Shown piece after piece: positions 32,554-45,300 of a stretch of 64,000 nt of DNA. The notes beneath the pieces are model-generated. The model worked only from the letters and a program-made list of their open reading frames with translations, was not told the origin of the DNA and ran no database searches. A program made the position numbers and the translations under genes. Source of the stretch: Pelobates cultripes (lineage: Eukaryota > Chordata > Amphibia > Anura > Pelobatidae); the NCBI GenBank assembly GCA_933207985.1, contig OW240913.1, positions 277,126,987 to 277,190,986 on the forward strand, in the 5' to 3' direction. Positions within the stretch are counted from its first letter, which is position 1. Every line of letters starts with the position of its first letter.

Positions 32554-33147
32554 TTATTGTTGTATTTGCTGCTTGACTAGAACTATATACCAGTCTACAG
32601 GTCAGTTAGAGTTGAATGAAATTAGTCATTCATAGTAACATGAATGAATATTTTTCTAGTTACATGAAGTATGTATGTGAAATTTATAAGTTTGGTATAA
32701 GTTTGCAAAGAAAACACAGATAGAATAAACACATTTTTTCATCTAGCATGTAAACCTCACCTGCTTACAGGTGCAATAATATTTGACTATGTTGTAATTT
32801 TAAATGCACTGGCCCACATTTACTCATTCTGTTGACTCATTTTATTAACTTGGAATAACATACTGATTCAACATTTTTGCAATTACCTCTTGTTTGCACA
32901 AGTTAGACCAGATAGAAAATAGACCGGACAATTATCCGTTGCGCAATTGACTATATTAAACTGAATTCTAAAACAAATATTACTTTAATTCTAGATCAAA
33001 CATGTGCAAATCAGGATGATTAAGAAGCAAAGGAAAAAAAAATCTGCTTTGCAATAGGTGCCAGAAAATGATCCCAACAAAATGTAGGAAAAGAGAAATG
33101 CAGAATATATTATTTTTTACTTTTCATGTTTTAAGAGAGTCGTGAAC
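32554..33147. other. Non-coding AT-rich DNA
   Basis: No gene or repeat family recognised. Confidence 0.5.
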
Positions 33148-33155
33148 ATATAGAT

Positions 33156-33745
33156 CAAGCATGTCAAACATGCTGCCCATGGGCCACATAAAGCCCACAA
33201 GGCCTAATGAGACTGGCCTAATGAGATAATGGGAAATTTTCTGGTAGGCTGTCTGCCCTGTGTATTAAATTAAGGGGAGGGAAGTGGAGAAGTATATTAA
33301 ACTGGGAGGAGGGAGGTGAGGCAGTGTGTTAGAGTGAGGGGGGCAGTGTGTTAAATTGGGGGGAAAAAGGGTGGGCTGTGTATTAGAGTTGTGGTAGGGG
33401 CAGTATATTAAATTGAGGGGAGAGAGGGGAGGCACTGTATTAAATTAGAGTGGAGGGAGGAAGGGAGGAAGGCAGTGTATTAGATTGGGGGCAGTGTATT
33501 AGATTGAGGAAGGGGTAGTGCATTAGAGTGGGGGGGGGGGTGAAGGAGGCTGTGTATTAGATTGGATGATATTGTAAGTAACTTAAAGTAATGCTTTTGA
33601 GTAAGTTGTATATATGTATCCAGAATTAGACATTCAAGTAATTTTAGTTTGTGTTGTTTTGAGTCAAACATTTTTTTTTTGCGGCCCACATAAACTTAAA
33701 CCTTGTTTATTTGGCCCATGTTAGTCTTTGAGTTTGACATGCTTG
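33156..33745. mobile_element. hAT-type element with GTGTATTAGATTG array
   Basis: Inverted ends CAAGCATGTCAAAC and GTTTGACATGCTTG, followed inward on both sides by GCCCATGGGCCACATAAA-like and GCGGCCCACATAAA-like sequence. The flanks are ATATAGAT (33148-33155) and AGATAGAT (33746-33753), 8 bp with one mismatch. The interior (33260-33565) is a degenerate array of GTGTATTARATTGGGGGGAGG. No transposase. Confidence 0.82.
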
Positions 33746-33753
33746 AGATAGAT

Positions 33754-34492
33754 ATTTTAAAGGTAGAAAAGAAACACCCTTTATTAAATACAGTTTTCAA
33801 GCTACAACATATTTATTTATATTTATGTGAAGGTGCATCTTAAAATAATTTAAAAAATGGTTCACACCTGGGTCATATTTTAACCATCAGATATTGAGAG
33901 GAATACTGAGAAAAGTTGTCCAGCAAAGGAAAACATCTTCCACTAGTTGCTTTCTAGTACAGATGTACACAGTGGAAATTTTTGTTTCACCAAAATTAAT
34001 TCAGACAAAAACTGTTTTGTCTATTAATCTATTTGTTTCAGATCAAATTTGTTGGTTTAAATCTTTCACTCTTACAAATGGAATGCCACAATCACTGGCA
34101 AATCTTTCAGTAGTTTATAAAACAGATAAGTCTCTAATTTGATACCCTAATATGCCTTAAAAAATGGCAATCTCACATAAGGATACCAAATTAGGGAGCT
34201 ATTTACTAATAAACTGAAAGATCAACATTTTAGATAACTCGAAACAAAATTTGTGCCTTTATGTGGGATTGCCATAATCCCACATAAAGGTACCACTTTT
34301 AAGAATTTACATGAATGAACTAATAAACATGTTGAACAAAGATCTTAATTTTGTGAGATTAATTCATTAGTTAATTTTTCCATTGTGTCATCTGAATTTG
34401 GATGAATGTACAAACTACACAATTTTTTTCTAAATTGCATATCTTCCAAAAATGAATTCCAAAGTCTACTTTTAATCACTATGGTAATTTTA
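33754..34492. other. Non-coding DNA
   Basis: AT-rich. Contains two local inverted segments around CACATAAGG/CCCACATAAAGG (about 34170-34295). No gene seen. Confidence 0.45.
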
Positions 34493-34500
34493 TTGCTATG

Positions 34501-35618
34501 CAGGGGCGTACCTAAAGCATTTGGCACCCGGGGCGGATCCTGTGTTTGTCACCCCCTTCCAAAAATGTATTGCACAAATTTGTAAACTTTGTAAAACCCC
34601 TGTCCTGCCCCTTTCCTACAAAACCCCTGTCCTGCCCCCCTTCTACAAACCCCTGGAGTTCCCCCTTCTACAAAACCACTGCATTCCCCTTCCACATATC
34701 TCCTGCTCAGCCCCCCTTATACAAGACCCCATTCCCAATACAACACCCCTGCCCCCTTCTACAAAATTCCTGCACCCCCTCACACAGTAACAGGCAAACA
34801 GTCACAGAGACATTTACAGGCAGACAGTCACACACAGTTACAGCCACACAGTCACATACCCTCAGTAACAGGCAGACACTCACACACACAGGGACAGACA
34901 CACACACACACACACTCAGTAACAGGCAGACACTCACACACAGGTACAGGTAGACAGTCACACACAAGCAGCAAGCCACACACACAGGCAGACAGTCACG
35001 CAGACAGGCAGGCAGACATGCAGACAGGCAGACAGACAGTCAGACAGGCAGACAGACAAACAGACAGGCAGGCAGGCCAACAGACAAGCAGGCACACAGA
35101 CGGACAGGCAGACAGAAAGGCGCACAGTCAGACAGGCAAGCACACAGTGACAAAGACAGGCACCCAGACAATTACCTCTTTTCATTATGGCTGGAATGGG
35201 GTAGTGGAGGCAGTGCAGTTCCTGTAGTCAAGTTGGTGGTGAAGCAGGGACTCCTTCCTGCTTGCCACTTCCTGTGCAGCAGTTACCAGGGGCATCTGAT
35301 CTGACTTTAACCCTGCCTTCACTGCCATTGTAGCTCTGCCTCCTGATAAGCTCCGCACCCCACCGCCCAGTAAGATCCACCCCTGCCGCATCACTATTTT
35401 TTTTCATAGAACCAGGTGGAGAATAATGAAATTCTCCACCCTGGTACCTGCTCTAGCATCCCCCTGCACTCCTGTCTCCTGACCATGTGTGAGCTGTGTA
35501 GGCCGCATGGCACCCCCTGCTTCATGGCACACACCCCTAAGACCGGCCCTGGACCAGAGTCATTACACCACCCTATCTAGTGTCCCCCCCCCTCACCTCT
35601 CTCCTTAGTACACCACTG
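34501..35618. mobile_element. hAT-type element with CAGACAGG/CACACA array
   Basis: Left end CAGGGGCGTACCTAAAG; right end CTTAGTACACCACTG, which reads CAGTGGTGTACTAAG on the other strand. A perfect 8-bp duplication TTGCTATG flanks it (34493-34500 and 35619-35626). The interior has a CCCCTGCCCCCTTCTACAAA-type array (34590-34780) and then CACACAGTAACAGGCAGACA to CAGACAGGCAGGC arrays (34780-35165). No transposase. Confidence 0.93.
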
Positions 35619-36189
35619 TTGCTATGTAAGCTCCAGTATACTGTTTAATGTGGAAGGTCTTTTATATCAATTTGTGAAATGCAAAAAGAATGAACAAAGC
35701 TCCAATTTGAGACATTTTCTATGGATGTTGGGGGTGCTGGAGTATAGATGAAGGTAACAAGATAAATCTTAACCATTGAGAAAGCTAACATAAGGACTTG
35801 ATAGGGAAATTATTTTAAGAGCAATTAAATAAGTGCCATTATGTGTGTAGTTTTGCCCATATACAGGCATTATTTTTTCTTTCTTTTCTTTCTGGAAGCA
35901 TTTTTAGGAAACTGTAATCCCTGAAATATAAACAGGGTCCTTAATCATACACAAATGCAGGAGATTTCAATTTATGCACTTATGTTTTATCTATTTTTGC
36001 CCTTTAATCCCTGCACATGCTATTTTACACTTTCCTTGTGTGATAGCTATACATATTTTTAAAATAAATATATTAATATAGATATTTGTAACATATGTTG
36101 AGGAAAGCAGTAAATGTAAATAAAAATATGTAACACTTTGGAAATAGTTTTAGAAAATAGTCTTAGTAACAGTAGGGCCAGATTTACAT

Positions 36190-36653
36190 ATGCAATGGAA
36201 GAAAAATTTAAAAGAAACTTCACTGTCTAAGTATCCTAGTCACACCTTCCCTGCATGTGATCTTCACAGTCTATCTCTATATTTCCTGTAAACAGGGATC
36301 TAATGTTTAAAATTCCTTTATTGCACAGTGTGTTTAATTTAGAATTTTGTATCTCCTGTTTTGTTATTAGCCTGCTGGTGCCTCTTGGAGCCTCTTGTGT
36401 GTGATTAAAGTTCAATTAATAGAGAAAGAGTTACAAATATTATAAGGTAACGACACTCTTCTGTCACATCTGATTGAAAATTCAATATTTTTTTCCATGC
36501 AGGCTGTGCACGTCACAGCCATGGGAGTTGTTGAGCAGAGCTCAATTCACAGAAAAAAATGATATAACTCCTGAAATGTAGTGAAACCTAAGAGGCATAC
36601 CTTAAAACTGCTTTATTAAGCTGACTTTTTTGGTGCGTAGAGTTTCCCTTTAA
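36190..36653. mobile_element. T2-like MITE, type B, left end eroded
   Basis: Aligns along its length with the complete copy at 42515-43070: CTAGTCACACCTTCCCTGCATGTGA, TGATTAAAGTTCAATT, TCATGCAGGCT, AAACTGCTTTATTAAGCTGA, ending GTTTCCCTTTAA. The left terminus is no longer recognisable. A short second copy of the right end (about 36781-36853) follows immediately. Confidence 0.7.
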
Positions 36654-36865
36654 GGTTAGAGAGGGGCTATTATCAGAGTTAGTTTACATAGGGTGTTTAG
36701 TTTTATTAGGGTTACATTTAGTACATGGCTCCAATCTTTGTTTAATTGTTAAGAGGAGTTAAACCTTAAAGAATAAAGGAGACCTCAGGGGCATACATTA
36801 AAACTGCTTCATTAAACTAAAGGTTTTTTTGGTGCTTAGAGTTTCCCTTTAAGGTTAGAGAGTGG

Positions 36866-37447
36866 TTGAATGGACACTATAGTCACCAAAACAACTACAG
36901 CTTATTGTATTTGTTCCGGTGAGTATTATAATTCTCTTCAGGCATTTTGCAATAAACATTGTATTTTCAGATAAAATGCAGTGTTTCTATTACATCCTAT
37001 GTATACCTCAACTGGTCACTCCTGAGATGGCTACTAGAGGTGCTTCCTGGGGCATTGCCGCACAGTGTGCAGCACTGACATTCAGTGTCTCCACCCTCTG
37101 CATGGAGACAATGACCTTTCCTAATATAGATTAAGTTAATGCAACTTTATGAACAGATGCTGATTGGCCAGGGATGTGTTTGGCTTGTTCTGGCTCTGCC
37201 CCTAAACTGCTTACTTGACAAGCTCAGCCAATCCAATGCTTTCCTGTTGGAAAGTATTGTGAGTGGCTTTGAATAACACTTCTAATGATGTCACCCAAGC
37301 GGTCAGACCAAGGGCAGAGCCAGCAGCAGACTGCAATAAAGGTAAGATTTTACTTTAGTTAGAGGGGCAAGGAGGATAGATTGTGTTTTAAACACTATAG
37401 GATCAGGAATACAATTTTTTGTTCCTGACCCTATAGAGTTCATTTAA
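36866..37447. mobile_element. T2-like MITE, type A
   Basis: Same family as 24422-25014: GGACACTATAGTCACC at the left; AACAACTACAGCTTATTG, CTGATTGGCCAGGG and GATGATGTCA-like stretches inside; GTTCCTGACCCTATAG then TTTAA at the right. The terminal TTAA of the left end is degraded to TTGAA. Confidence 0.75.
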
Positions 37448-37802
37448 TATCAGTTAGTTTGCATTGGGTGTTTAGTTTTTAAGAAGATTAAAAACGTGGA
37501 AAGATGTTATAGTTGTGGGATATGGGGTGTTAAGGCTTAGGGTCAAATTTAGTACATACAATATTTGTTTAGTGTTTAAGAGGAGTTAACCCTTTAAGAT
37601 GAAGGGGTTTTCAGGTTTAGGCTTTCAGTGCTTAAATGTGAGACCAAGGAAATAGTTTGTTTAGGTTTTGGGACAGGTTAAATATAGGGTTAGGTAAAGG
37701 CCCATCTAGGAAATGTGAAGTTTGAAGGGTTATTTACAATGTACTCATCCTCCAATGTTTTCTGTAGTCCAGTCAGCCTCATGTGAGTGATAGAACTAGA
37801 GC
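37448..37802. other. Non-coding DNA
   Basis: Contains repeated GTGTTTAG/GGGTTA-like short motifs. No gene seen. Confidence 0.45.
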
Positions 37803-38182
37803 TGTTATACCAGGGCTCGAGTCCTGCAGGAACGCATGGGAACGGCGTTCCTGCACTTTTTCCAAAGCAGGAACGCCGTTCCCGCTAGTGATCCTGCAGG
37901 ACAGGTGCCTGCTCACACTACTCTCCCCTGCGGTAATTTACTGATGAGTGAGTAAAGACTGCAGTGGGCGGGGCGTTTAACATCACTTCCTGTCAGGCCC
38001 TGCTAGAGGATTACCGAGCAGGGAGAGCTAAGAACATCTCTTTTCAGATAATTACACACCACCAACGGTAAGCAGCCATGTTTTATTTATTTTTTCATGA
38101 AATAATTATGTATCTAGCACAGAGCTCCACAGAGCTAAATCTTATAGTTCATGTGGAGCTCTGTGTTTTATTGGTCCAACAG

Positions 38183-39235
38183 TGCCACCTCACTTCTATT
38201 CTTCTTATGCTTCCTCTCCCCCATCACTAGATGCCATCCCTCACACACCCCTATCCCTAGAAGCCATCACTCACACACCCCCATCACTAGAAGCCATCCT
38301 TCACACACCCCCATCACTAGCAGCCACCCCTTCTCCCCACCAGCAGCCATCCTCCTATTTCCAAGACTAGCAGCCATCACCTTTGCCCCATCACTAGCAG
38401 CCATCCACTTTCCCCCATCACTAGCAGCCATCATCCTTTCCCCTATCATTAGCAGCCATCCGCCTCTCCCCATCACTAGCAGCCATCCTTCACTCACCCC
38501 TATCACTAGCAGCCATCCCCTTCTCCTGCATCACTAGCAGCCACCCATTCTCCCCATTACTACCCACCATCAATCTCACCCCTGTCACTAACAGCAATCC
38601 TCCTTTCTGTTACTAGCAGCTATCATCCTCTCTCCCTCCCATCACTTGCAACCATCCCCCTCTCTCCCTCCCATCATTAGCAGCCATCCGCCTCTCCCCA
38701 TCACTAGCAGCCATCCTTCACTCACCCCTATCACTAGCAGCCATCCCCTTCTCCTGCATCACTAGCAGCCACCCATTCTCCCCATTACTACCCACCATCA
38801 ATCTCACCCCTGTCACTAACAGCAATCCTCCTTTCTGTTACTAGCAGCTATCATCCTCTCTCCCTCCCATCACTTGCAACCATCCCCCTCTCTCCCTCCC
38901 ATCATTAGCAGCCATCCGCCTCTCCCCATCACTAGCAGCCATCCTTCACTCACCCCTATCACTAGCAGCCATCCCCTTCTCCTGCATCACTAGCAGCCAC
39001 CCATTCTCCCCATTACTACCCACCATCAATCTCACCCCTGTCACTAACAGCAATCCTCCTTTCTGTTACTAGCAGCTATCATCCTCTCTCCCTCCCATCA
39101 CTTGCAACCATCCCCCTCTCTCCCTCCCATCACTAGCAGCCATCCCTTATCTTCCTCTCATCACTAGCAGCCATCCCTTATCTCCCCCTATCACTAGCAG
39201 CCACCCCTCTCCTCCTCTCACCACTAGCAGTATAT
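38183..39235. repeat. CATCACTAGCAGCCATCC array with 228-bp higher-order unit
   Basis: Short units of about 20-30 bp on the pattern CCATCACTAGCAGCCATCC. From 38461 a larger unit repeats with starts at 38461, 38689 and 38917, exactly 228 bp apart and nearly identical. A recent triplication within an older array. Confidence 0.93.
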
Positions 39236-40124
39236 GTCTGTTTATGTATGTCTCTGTATGACTTTCGTCTGTTTGTCTCTGTATGACTGTGTGTAAATCT
39301 CTGTATGACTGTGTCCATATTTCTCTGTCTAACTGTGTCTGTATGCCTTGTTCTGTATGACTTTATCTTTATGTCACTGTATGACTGTGTCTTCATGTCT
39401 CTGTATGCCTGTGTCTTCATGTCTCTGTATGACTGTCTGCGTGTCTCTGTATGACCGTCTGTGTGTCTCTGTATGACCGGTTGCCTGTATGTCTGTGTAT
39501 GACTGTCTGTGTGTCTGTGCATGACTGGTTGCTTGTATGACTGTGTTTGTTTGTGTTCCTTTTATGACTACGTGCCTGTATGGTTGTGCCTTTGTGCATG
39601 TATGTATTTGTACCTGTATATCTATGTCTGTATGGTTTGGGAGGAAAAAGCCAGGCAAAGGGGCTCATGGTGGGAGAAACAGACACAGAAAGGGGCTAAG
39701 GGCAGATAGAGACACACAAAGTGGCTGGGGGAAAGAAAGAGACACACAAAGGGGCTGGGGGGGAAGAAAGAGACACAAAAGGGCTGTGAGGAGAAAAGAG
39801 ACACACAAAAGGAGCTGATGAGGAAGTAAGAGAAACACAAAGGTTGTGGTAGGAAGAAAGAGATATACAAAGGGCCTGGAGAGGGAACACAGAGTGTGCT
39901 GGGCCCCCGTGTGCAGCGGCTGTCTCTCTCCACCATACCACCAGGCAATCTCCCCCCTTCCTGGCAAGGTTAGAATATAAACACATACATTTAAAAAAAA
40001 AAAATGCTTCCCCCCCCTTTCATCCAGCACACACACACACACAAAACATCCAGCACACACACATCATCCAGCACACACACACAACCATCATCCAGCACAC
40101 ACACACGCACACATACACATCATT

Positions 40125-40155
<31 letters not shown>

Positions 40156-40194
40156 TCTTCCAGCACACACGCATCTTCCAGCACACACACACAC

Positions 40195-41015
40195 TGCATT
40201 CATTACACACAATCTGCACTTACTACAAACACACTAAATTCATTATACACACTCTGCACTCATTACAAACACACTACATTCAATATACACACTCTGCATG
40301 CACTACACACACTGCATTTCTTATACACACTCTGCATTCACTACATTCACTATACACACTCTGCATTCATTATGCACACTCTGCACTCCCTACAAACACA
40401 CTACATTTACTACACACACTGCATTCATTGTACACACTCTGCATTCATTATACACACTCTGCACTCACTACAAACACTACATTTACTATACACACTCTGC
40501 ACTCGCTTCATTCACTATACACACTGCACTCACTACAAACACACTACATTCACTACACACACTGCATTCATTATACACACTTTGCACTCTCTACAAACAC
40601 ACTACATTCACTATACACAGTCTGCACTCACTAAAACACACTACATTTATTATACACGCAGCACTCACTACAAACACACTACATTCATTATACACACTCT
40701 GCACTCACTACACATTACATTTAGTATACACACTGCACTCACTACAAACACACTACATTCATTATACACACTCTGCACTCACTACAAACACACTACAGTC
40801 ATTATACACACTCTGCATTCACTACAAACACACTTCATTCATTATACACACACTGCACTCACAATAAACACACTACATTCATTATACACACTCTGCATTC
40901 ACTACAAAGACACTACATTTATTATACACACTGCACTCACTACAAACACAGTACATTTATTATACACACTGCACTCACTAAAAACACACTACATTCATTA
41001 TACACACCCTGCACT
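40195..41015. repeat. CACTACAAACACACTACATT minisatellite
   Basis: Irregular units mixing CTACATTCATTATACACAC and TCTGCACTCACTACAAACACA. Spacing varies (about 35-60 bp), so it is not a CRISPR array. The repetitive Thr/His/Tyr ORFs here are products of the array. Confidence 0.9.
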
Positions 41016-41132
41016 GCACTATATGCATAGTAGTATAATTTTTTTTTAGTTTTTTGGGAGATGGGGGGGGGGGCAGGTATCTTGGGTGAGTTCCCACACT
41101 TTTTCACCCAGGACTTGACCCCTGTGTTATAC

Positions 41133-42514
41133 AATGTGTGTTACTCATTGCTGTCCCCATGCTCCTACTGCAGGGCACAACCTGTGTGACAGGCTGTTAG
41201 TGGGCAGATAGAAAATTATCCCTTTCACATCCTGTCCAGCCTCACAAACTGACTATATAGGACTATGTCCTTCATAACTGTTCCTACAGTTCTGTTAGAG
41301 CAGAGGAGGCTGAATGGACCACTGAGAACCTTGGTCATGGTTCCCGGTACTTGAATCTCCAATCAGCCCATTTAATCTCCAAAAAGGCCCCTTTAGGCAG
41401 GTGCCAACTCTGTCTAATGGGAAATCTGGCCTAGAGTAGCAGTAAGGGCTAAGCTGGGACAAAAACAGGCTGGTGAGAGATATATTTGATGTACTCCTCA
41501 ACCAAACAGGTTGGTGCTTGGTTAGCATCAGTCCTGCATGAGCTGACAGTGGAGATCATTTGATATCCGTTGTTGGCCTTGGCCAGTGGCCATCGAGGCT
41601 TACTGAGCATTTACTCTGGTTGCTCAACTGCCAGTGCGGACTTGTTAACAGGATACAATGTCAATGGATTCAAGGCCAGAAATATATTTTATGCATAGAA
41701 ATTTACATTTGATGTTTTTTAAGAACATCAGCTCTGATGAATTGGAAAATATACTAAGGTTGAATTGTGTTTCTATTTGAATAACTTTAAATCACCCTTC
41801 TGGATTTACCACGGTATATGTTTGCATGAAGTAGATATTAGTGGATTAGTAAAATCAATTCCTGTTTTATTTCAAAGTTATGCATTTTTATTTCATTATC
41901 AATATTTCTATAAGATACAATTAAAGTTTAATCAAATATTTATTATTATAAAAATAACTAATTCTAAGGCTCTATCCATGACAATGTTACTTTGTGTTAA
42001 GTTGCTTGGAAACCAGTGCTTAAATATGCCTATAGTCATGTTATCCCTTAACATAAGAATATAAGGAGAAATGTAATGATTTCAGCTGGCTTGAAAAAAA
42101 CAAAACAAAATGTCCTTAGACATCACAAATTTAGTACCATGGGTGCCATCTTGATGCTGATTGATGCTCATTGAACTTTCATCAAGAAATTTTATTAGGG
42201 AAAAAAAATAAAAGATATTACATTAAAAATAATGAACACCTACAATGTCATTTTTGTAGCAACTTGTCTTTAAATGTCAGTTAATAAAAGATGCATGTAA
42301 CTTTTTAACAAACGTGATAAATTAATACTACAGTATTTCCTACATCAAATACATGTATGCATTGAACGTTTCTAAAATGGTTCTGTATTATAATTTAAAT
42401 ACTGTTTAATAAAACTGGTTATGCTCTGCGATATGGAATGTCATTCTTCCATTGCGGAAACATTCAAAAACATAATTGCTGGTTGGAAATAGTAAGTAGT
42501 GTAAGACTTTATAC
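41133..42514. other. Non-coding DNA
   Basis: No gene recognised. 41700 onward is AT-rich; no element ends were found. Confidence 0.5.
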
Positions 42515-43070
42515 TTAAAGGGACACTATAGTCACCTGAACAACTTTAGCTTAATGAAGCAGTTTTGGTGTATAGAACATGCCCCTGTAGCCCCACTGCT
42601 CAATCCTCTGCCATTTAGGAGTTAAATCGCTTTGTTTATGAACTCTAGTCACACCTCCCTGCATGTGACTTGCACAGCCTTCCATAAACACTTCCTGTAA
42701 AGAGAGCCCTATTTAGGCTTTCTTTATTGCAAGCTCTGTTTAATTAAGATTTTCTTATCCGCTGCTATGGTAATAGCTTGCTAGACCCTGCAAGAGCATC
42801 CTGTATGTGATTAAAGTTCAATTTAGAGATTGAGATACAATTATTTAAGGTAAATTACATCTGTTTGAAAGTGAAACCAGTTTTTTTTTTTCATGCAGGC
42901 TCTGCCAATCATAGCCAGGGGAGGTGTGGCTAGGGCTGCATAAACAGAAACAAAGTGTTTTAACTCCTAAATGACAGTGAATTGAGCAGTGAAATTGCAG
43001 GGGAATGATCTATACACTAAAACTGCTTTATTGAGCTGAAGTAATTTAGGTGACTATAGTGTTCCTTTAA
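42515..43070. mobile_element. T2/Kolobok-like MITE, type B, complete
   Basis: TTAAAGGGACACTATAGTCACC at the left and GGTGACTATAGTGTTCCTTTAA at the right form long inverted ends with terminal TTAA. It is non-coding. This copy defines the family also seen at 36190-36653 and about 59430-59933. Confidence 0.9.
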
Positions 43071-43679
43071 ATTCATTTTCGGTAACACTAAAGTTATGTA
43101 TTATACATTGGGTAGAGCTATTTTCAACTAGATTTAACTACAATATTACAGAACATTATTAAATGTACTATACAAAATCAATATGCCTGCAGAATTACAA
43201 TAATCATTTTTTTTCTTACAAACAAACCTATTAAATGAAAAACTATAATTAGGAATACATTTCAGCATAGATTTTAATTTAGCAGTTTCCCATAGGAAAA
43301 ACAAATTTATTTGAAATACTTTAAATCTAGATGGAACAGATTAAGAAACATAGGTTGAGCAAATATTTGTTTACTAAACAGTGAATAGCAGCTTTTAACC
43401 CCTTAAGGACGGAGCCAAATGTGCAAGTTGTGATCAAAACAAAATGTAAACAAACCACAGAAGTTGACTCTATGTCTGTTTAACTATAATTTACCTCTTT
43501 CATATTAAATGCACCTACACTTATTATATATCGGTTTGTTCAGGGAAAACAGGGCTTTCATTCCATATCAAACATTCATATATAGAACTCCATTTTATAT
43601 GAATGAAATCTAAAAAAGTTTTAAAAAATTAAGAAATTTTGATATTTTTCAATTTCTGCATGTCAATCTAACTGATAAT

Positions 43680-45300
43680 GTCACAATACTGTTTGGTTTT
43701 ACTGTAATAAAACATACATGAGTAAAACAGTAACCCCCATGTATAGGTTTTATTGTGTTTTGGAAAGTTGCAGGGTCAAATATACGTCTTTATTTATTTT
43801 TTACATAGAAATTCCACGGATTGGTTTGCTGGGCCTAGGTTGCCTTTGAGACTGTATGGCAGCCACAAAATGAAAATTACCCTTTAATGGCATACTATTT
43901 GAAAAAGTAGACATCCCAGGGTATTCAAAATGGGGTATAGTCAGTCTTTTGTAGTAGCCACTTGGGCACAAATGCTAGCCAAAGTTAGTGTTTTTTTTTG
44001 TTGTTGCATTTTTCACATGCAAACTGTACTTTTACAGATAATATTATTGTCAGTATATAGTTTACTGCCCTGAAAACTCCTAGTTATGTTCAGTGATGTC
44101 TCACAAGTGCCACGGTACCCCCCATGTATAGGTTTTATTGTTTTTTTTGAAAGTTACAGGGTCATATATACGGCTTATCCATTTTTCCTTTACACAATGA
44201 AATTTGTCAGATTAGTTTGCTGTGTCTAGGCTGCCTTTGAGGGCGTATGGCAGCCAAGAAATGAAAATTACCCCCTAAGGGTATACCATTTGAAAAGGTA
44301 GACATCCCAGGGTATTCAAAATGGGGTATGGCCAGTCTTTTGTAGTAGCCACATGGGCACAAATGCTAGCCAAAGTTAGTGTTCTTTTTTTTTTTTGCAT
44401 TTTTCACATAAAAACTGTACTTTTACTGATAATATTATTGTCAGTATATAGTTTACTGCCCTGAAATACTCCTAGTTCTGTTCAGTGATGTCTCACAAGT
44501 GCCGCGGTACCCCCCATGTATAGATTTTATGGTTTTTTTGAATTTTACAGGGTCATATATATACGACTTATCCATTTATGCTTTTTCACAATGAAATTTG
44601 TCAGTTTAGTTTGCTGTGTCTAGGCTGCCTTTGAAGGCATATGGCAGCCAAGAAATGAAAATTACCCCTTGATGGCATACCATATGAAAAAGTAGACATC
44701 CCAAGGTATTCAAAATGGGGTATGGCTAGTCTTTTGTAGTAGCCACTTGGGTACAAATGCTAGCCAAAATCAGTGTTAGGTTTTTTGTTGTTGCATTTTT
44801 CACTTAAAAACTGTACTTTTACTGATAATATTAACATCTGTATATAGTTTACTGCCCTGAAACACTCCTAGTTCTGTTCAGTGATGTCTCACAAGCACCA
44901 CGGTACCCCCCATGTACAGGTTTTATGGGGTTTTTAAAAGTTACAGGGTCATATAAACAGCTTATCCATTTATGCTTTTTCACAATGGAATTTGTCAGAT
45001 TAGTTTGCTGTATCTAGGCTGCCTTTGAGGGCGTATGGCAGCCAAGAAAAATGAAAATTACCCCTTAATGGCATACCATTTGAAAAAGTAGACATCCCAG
45101 GGTATTCAAAATGGGGTATGGCCAGTCTTTTGTAGTAGCCACTTGGGCACAAATGCTAGCCAAAGTTAGTGTTCGTTTTTTTTTTTTTTTTGCATTTTTC
45201 ACAGAAAAACTGTACTTTTACTGATAATATTATTGTCAGTATATAGTTTACTGCCCTGAAACACTCGTAGTTCTGTTCAGTGATGTCTCACGAGTGCCAC
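43680..45300. repeat. Tandem array A in piggyBac copy 2, period ~385-396 bp
   Basis: Anchor CCCCCATGTATAGG recurs with its shared T at 43740, 44125, 44517 and 44913, and a shortened form near 45297. Each unit has GGTTTTATTGTTTTTTGAAAG, TTTGCTGTGTCTAGGCTGCC, ATGGCAGCCAAGAAATG, TAGACATCCCAGGGTATTC and GATAATATTATTGTCAGTATA. About four units. Confidence 0.93.

Larger units (their letters stand above)
37811..41124. mobile_element. 3.3-kb hAT-type element made mostly of tandem arrays
   Basis: Left end CAGGGCTCGAGTCCTG; right end CCAGGACTTGACCCCTG, inverted copies with two or three mismatches. A perfect 8-bp duplication TGTTATAC flanks it (37803-37810 and 41125-41132). Near the left end GGAACGGCGTTCC and its repeat form a hairpin (37840-37885). 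The interior is a CATCACTAGCAGCCATCC array with a 228-bp higher-order unit, a TGTCTCTGTATGACTG array (39230-39640), a GAAAGAGACACACAAAGGGGCTG array (39660-39880) and CA-rich arrays (40020-41010). No transposase. Confidence 0.93.

Noticed and set aside
34958..35227. Cys-rich ORFs on both strands resembling a small secreted or finger protein
   Set aside because: They are translations of the CAGACAGGCAGGC array inside a hAT; the Cys spacing follows the DNA repeat.
40298..41049. Long Thr/His/Tyr/Ser repeat ORFs (189 and 225 codons)
   Set aside because: Products of the CACTACAAACACACTACATT minisatellite; open because the repeat lacks stops, not because of selection.
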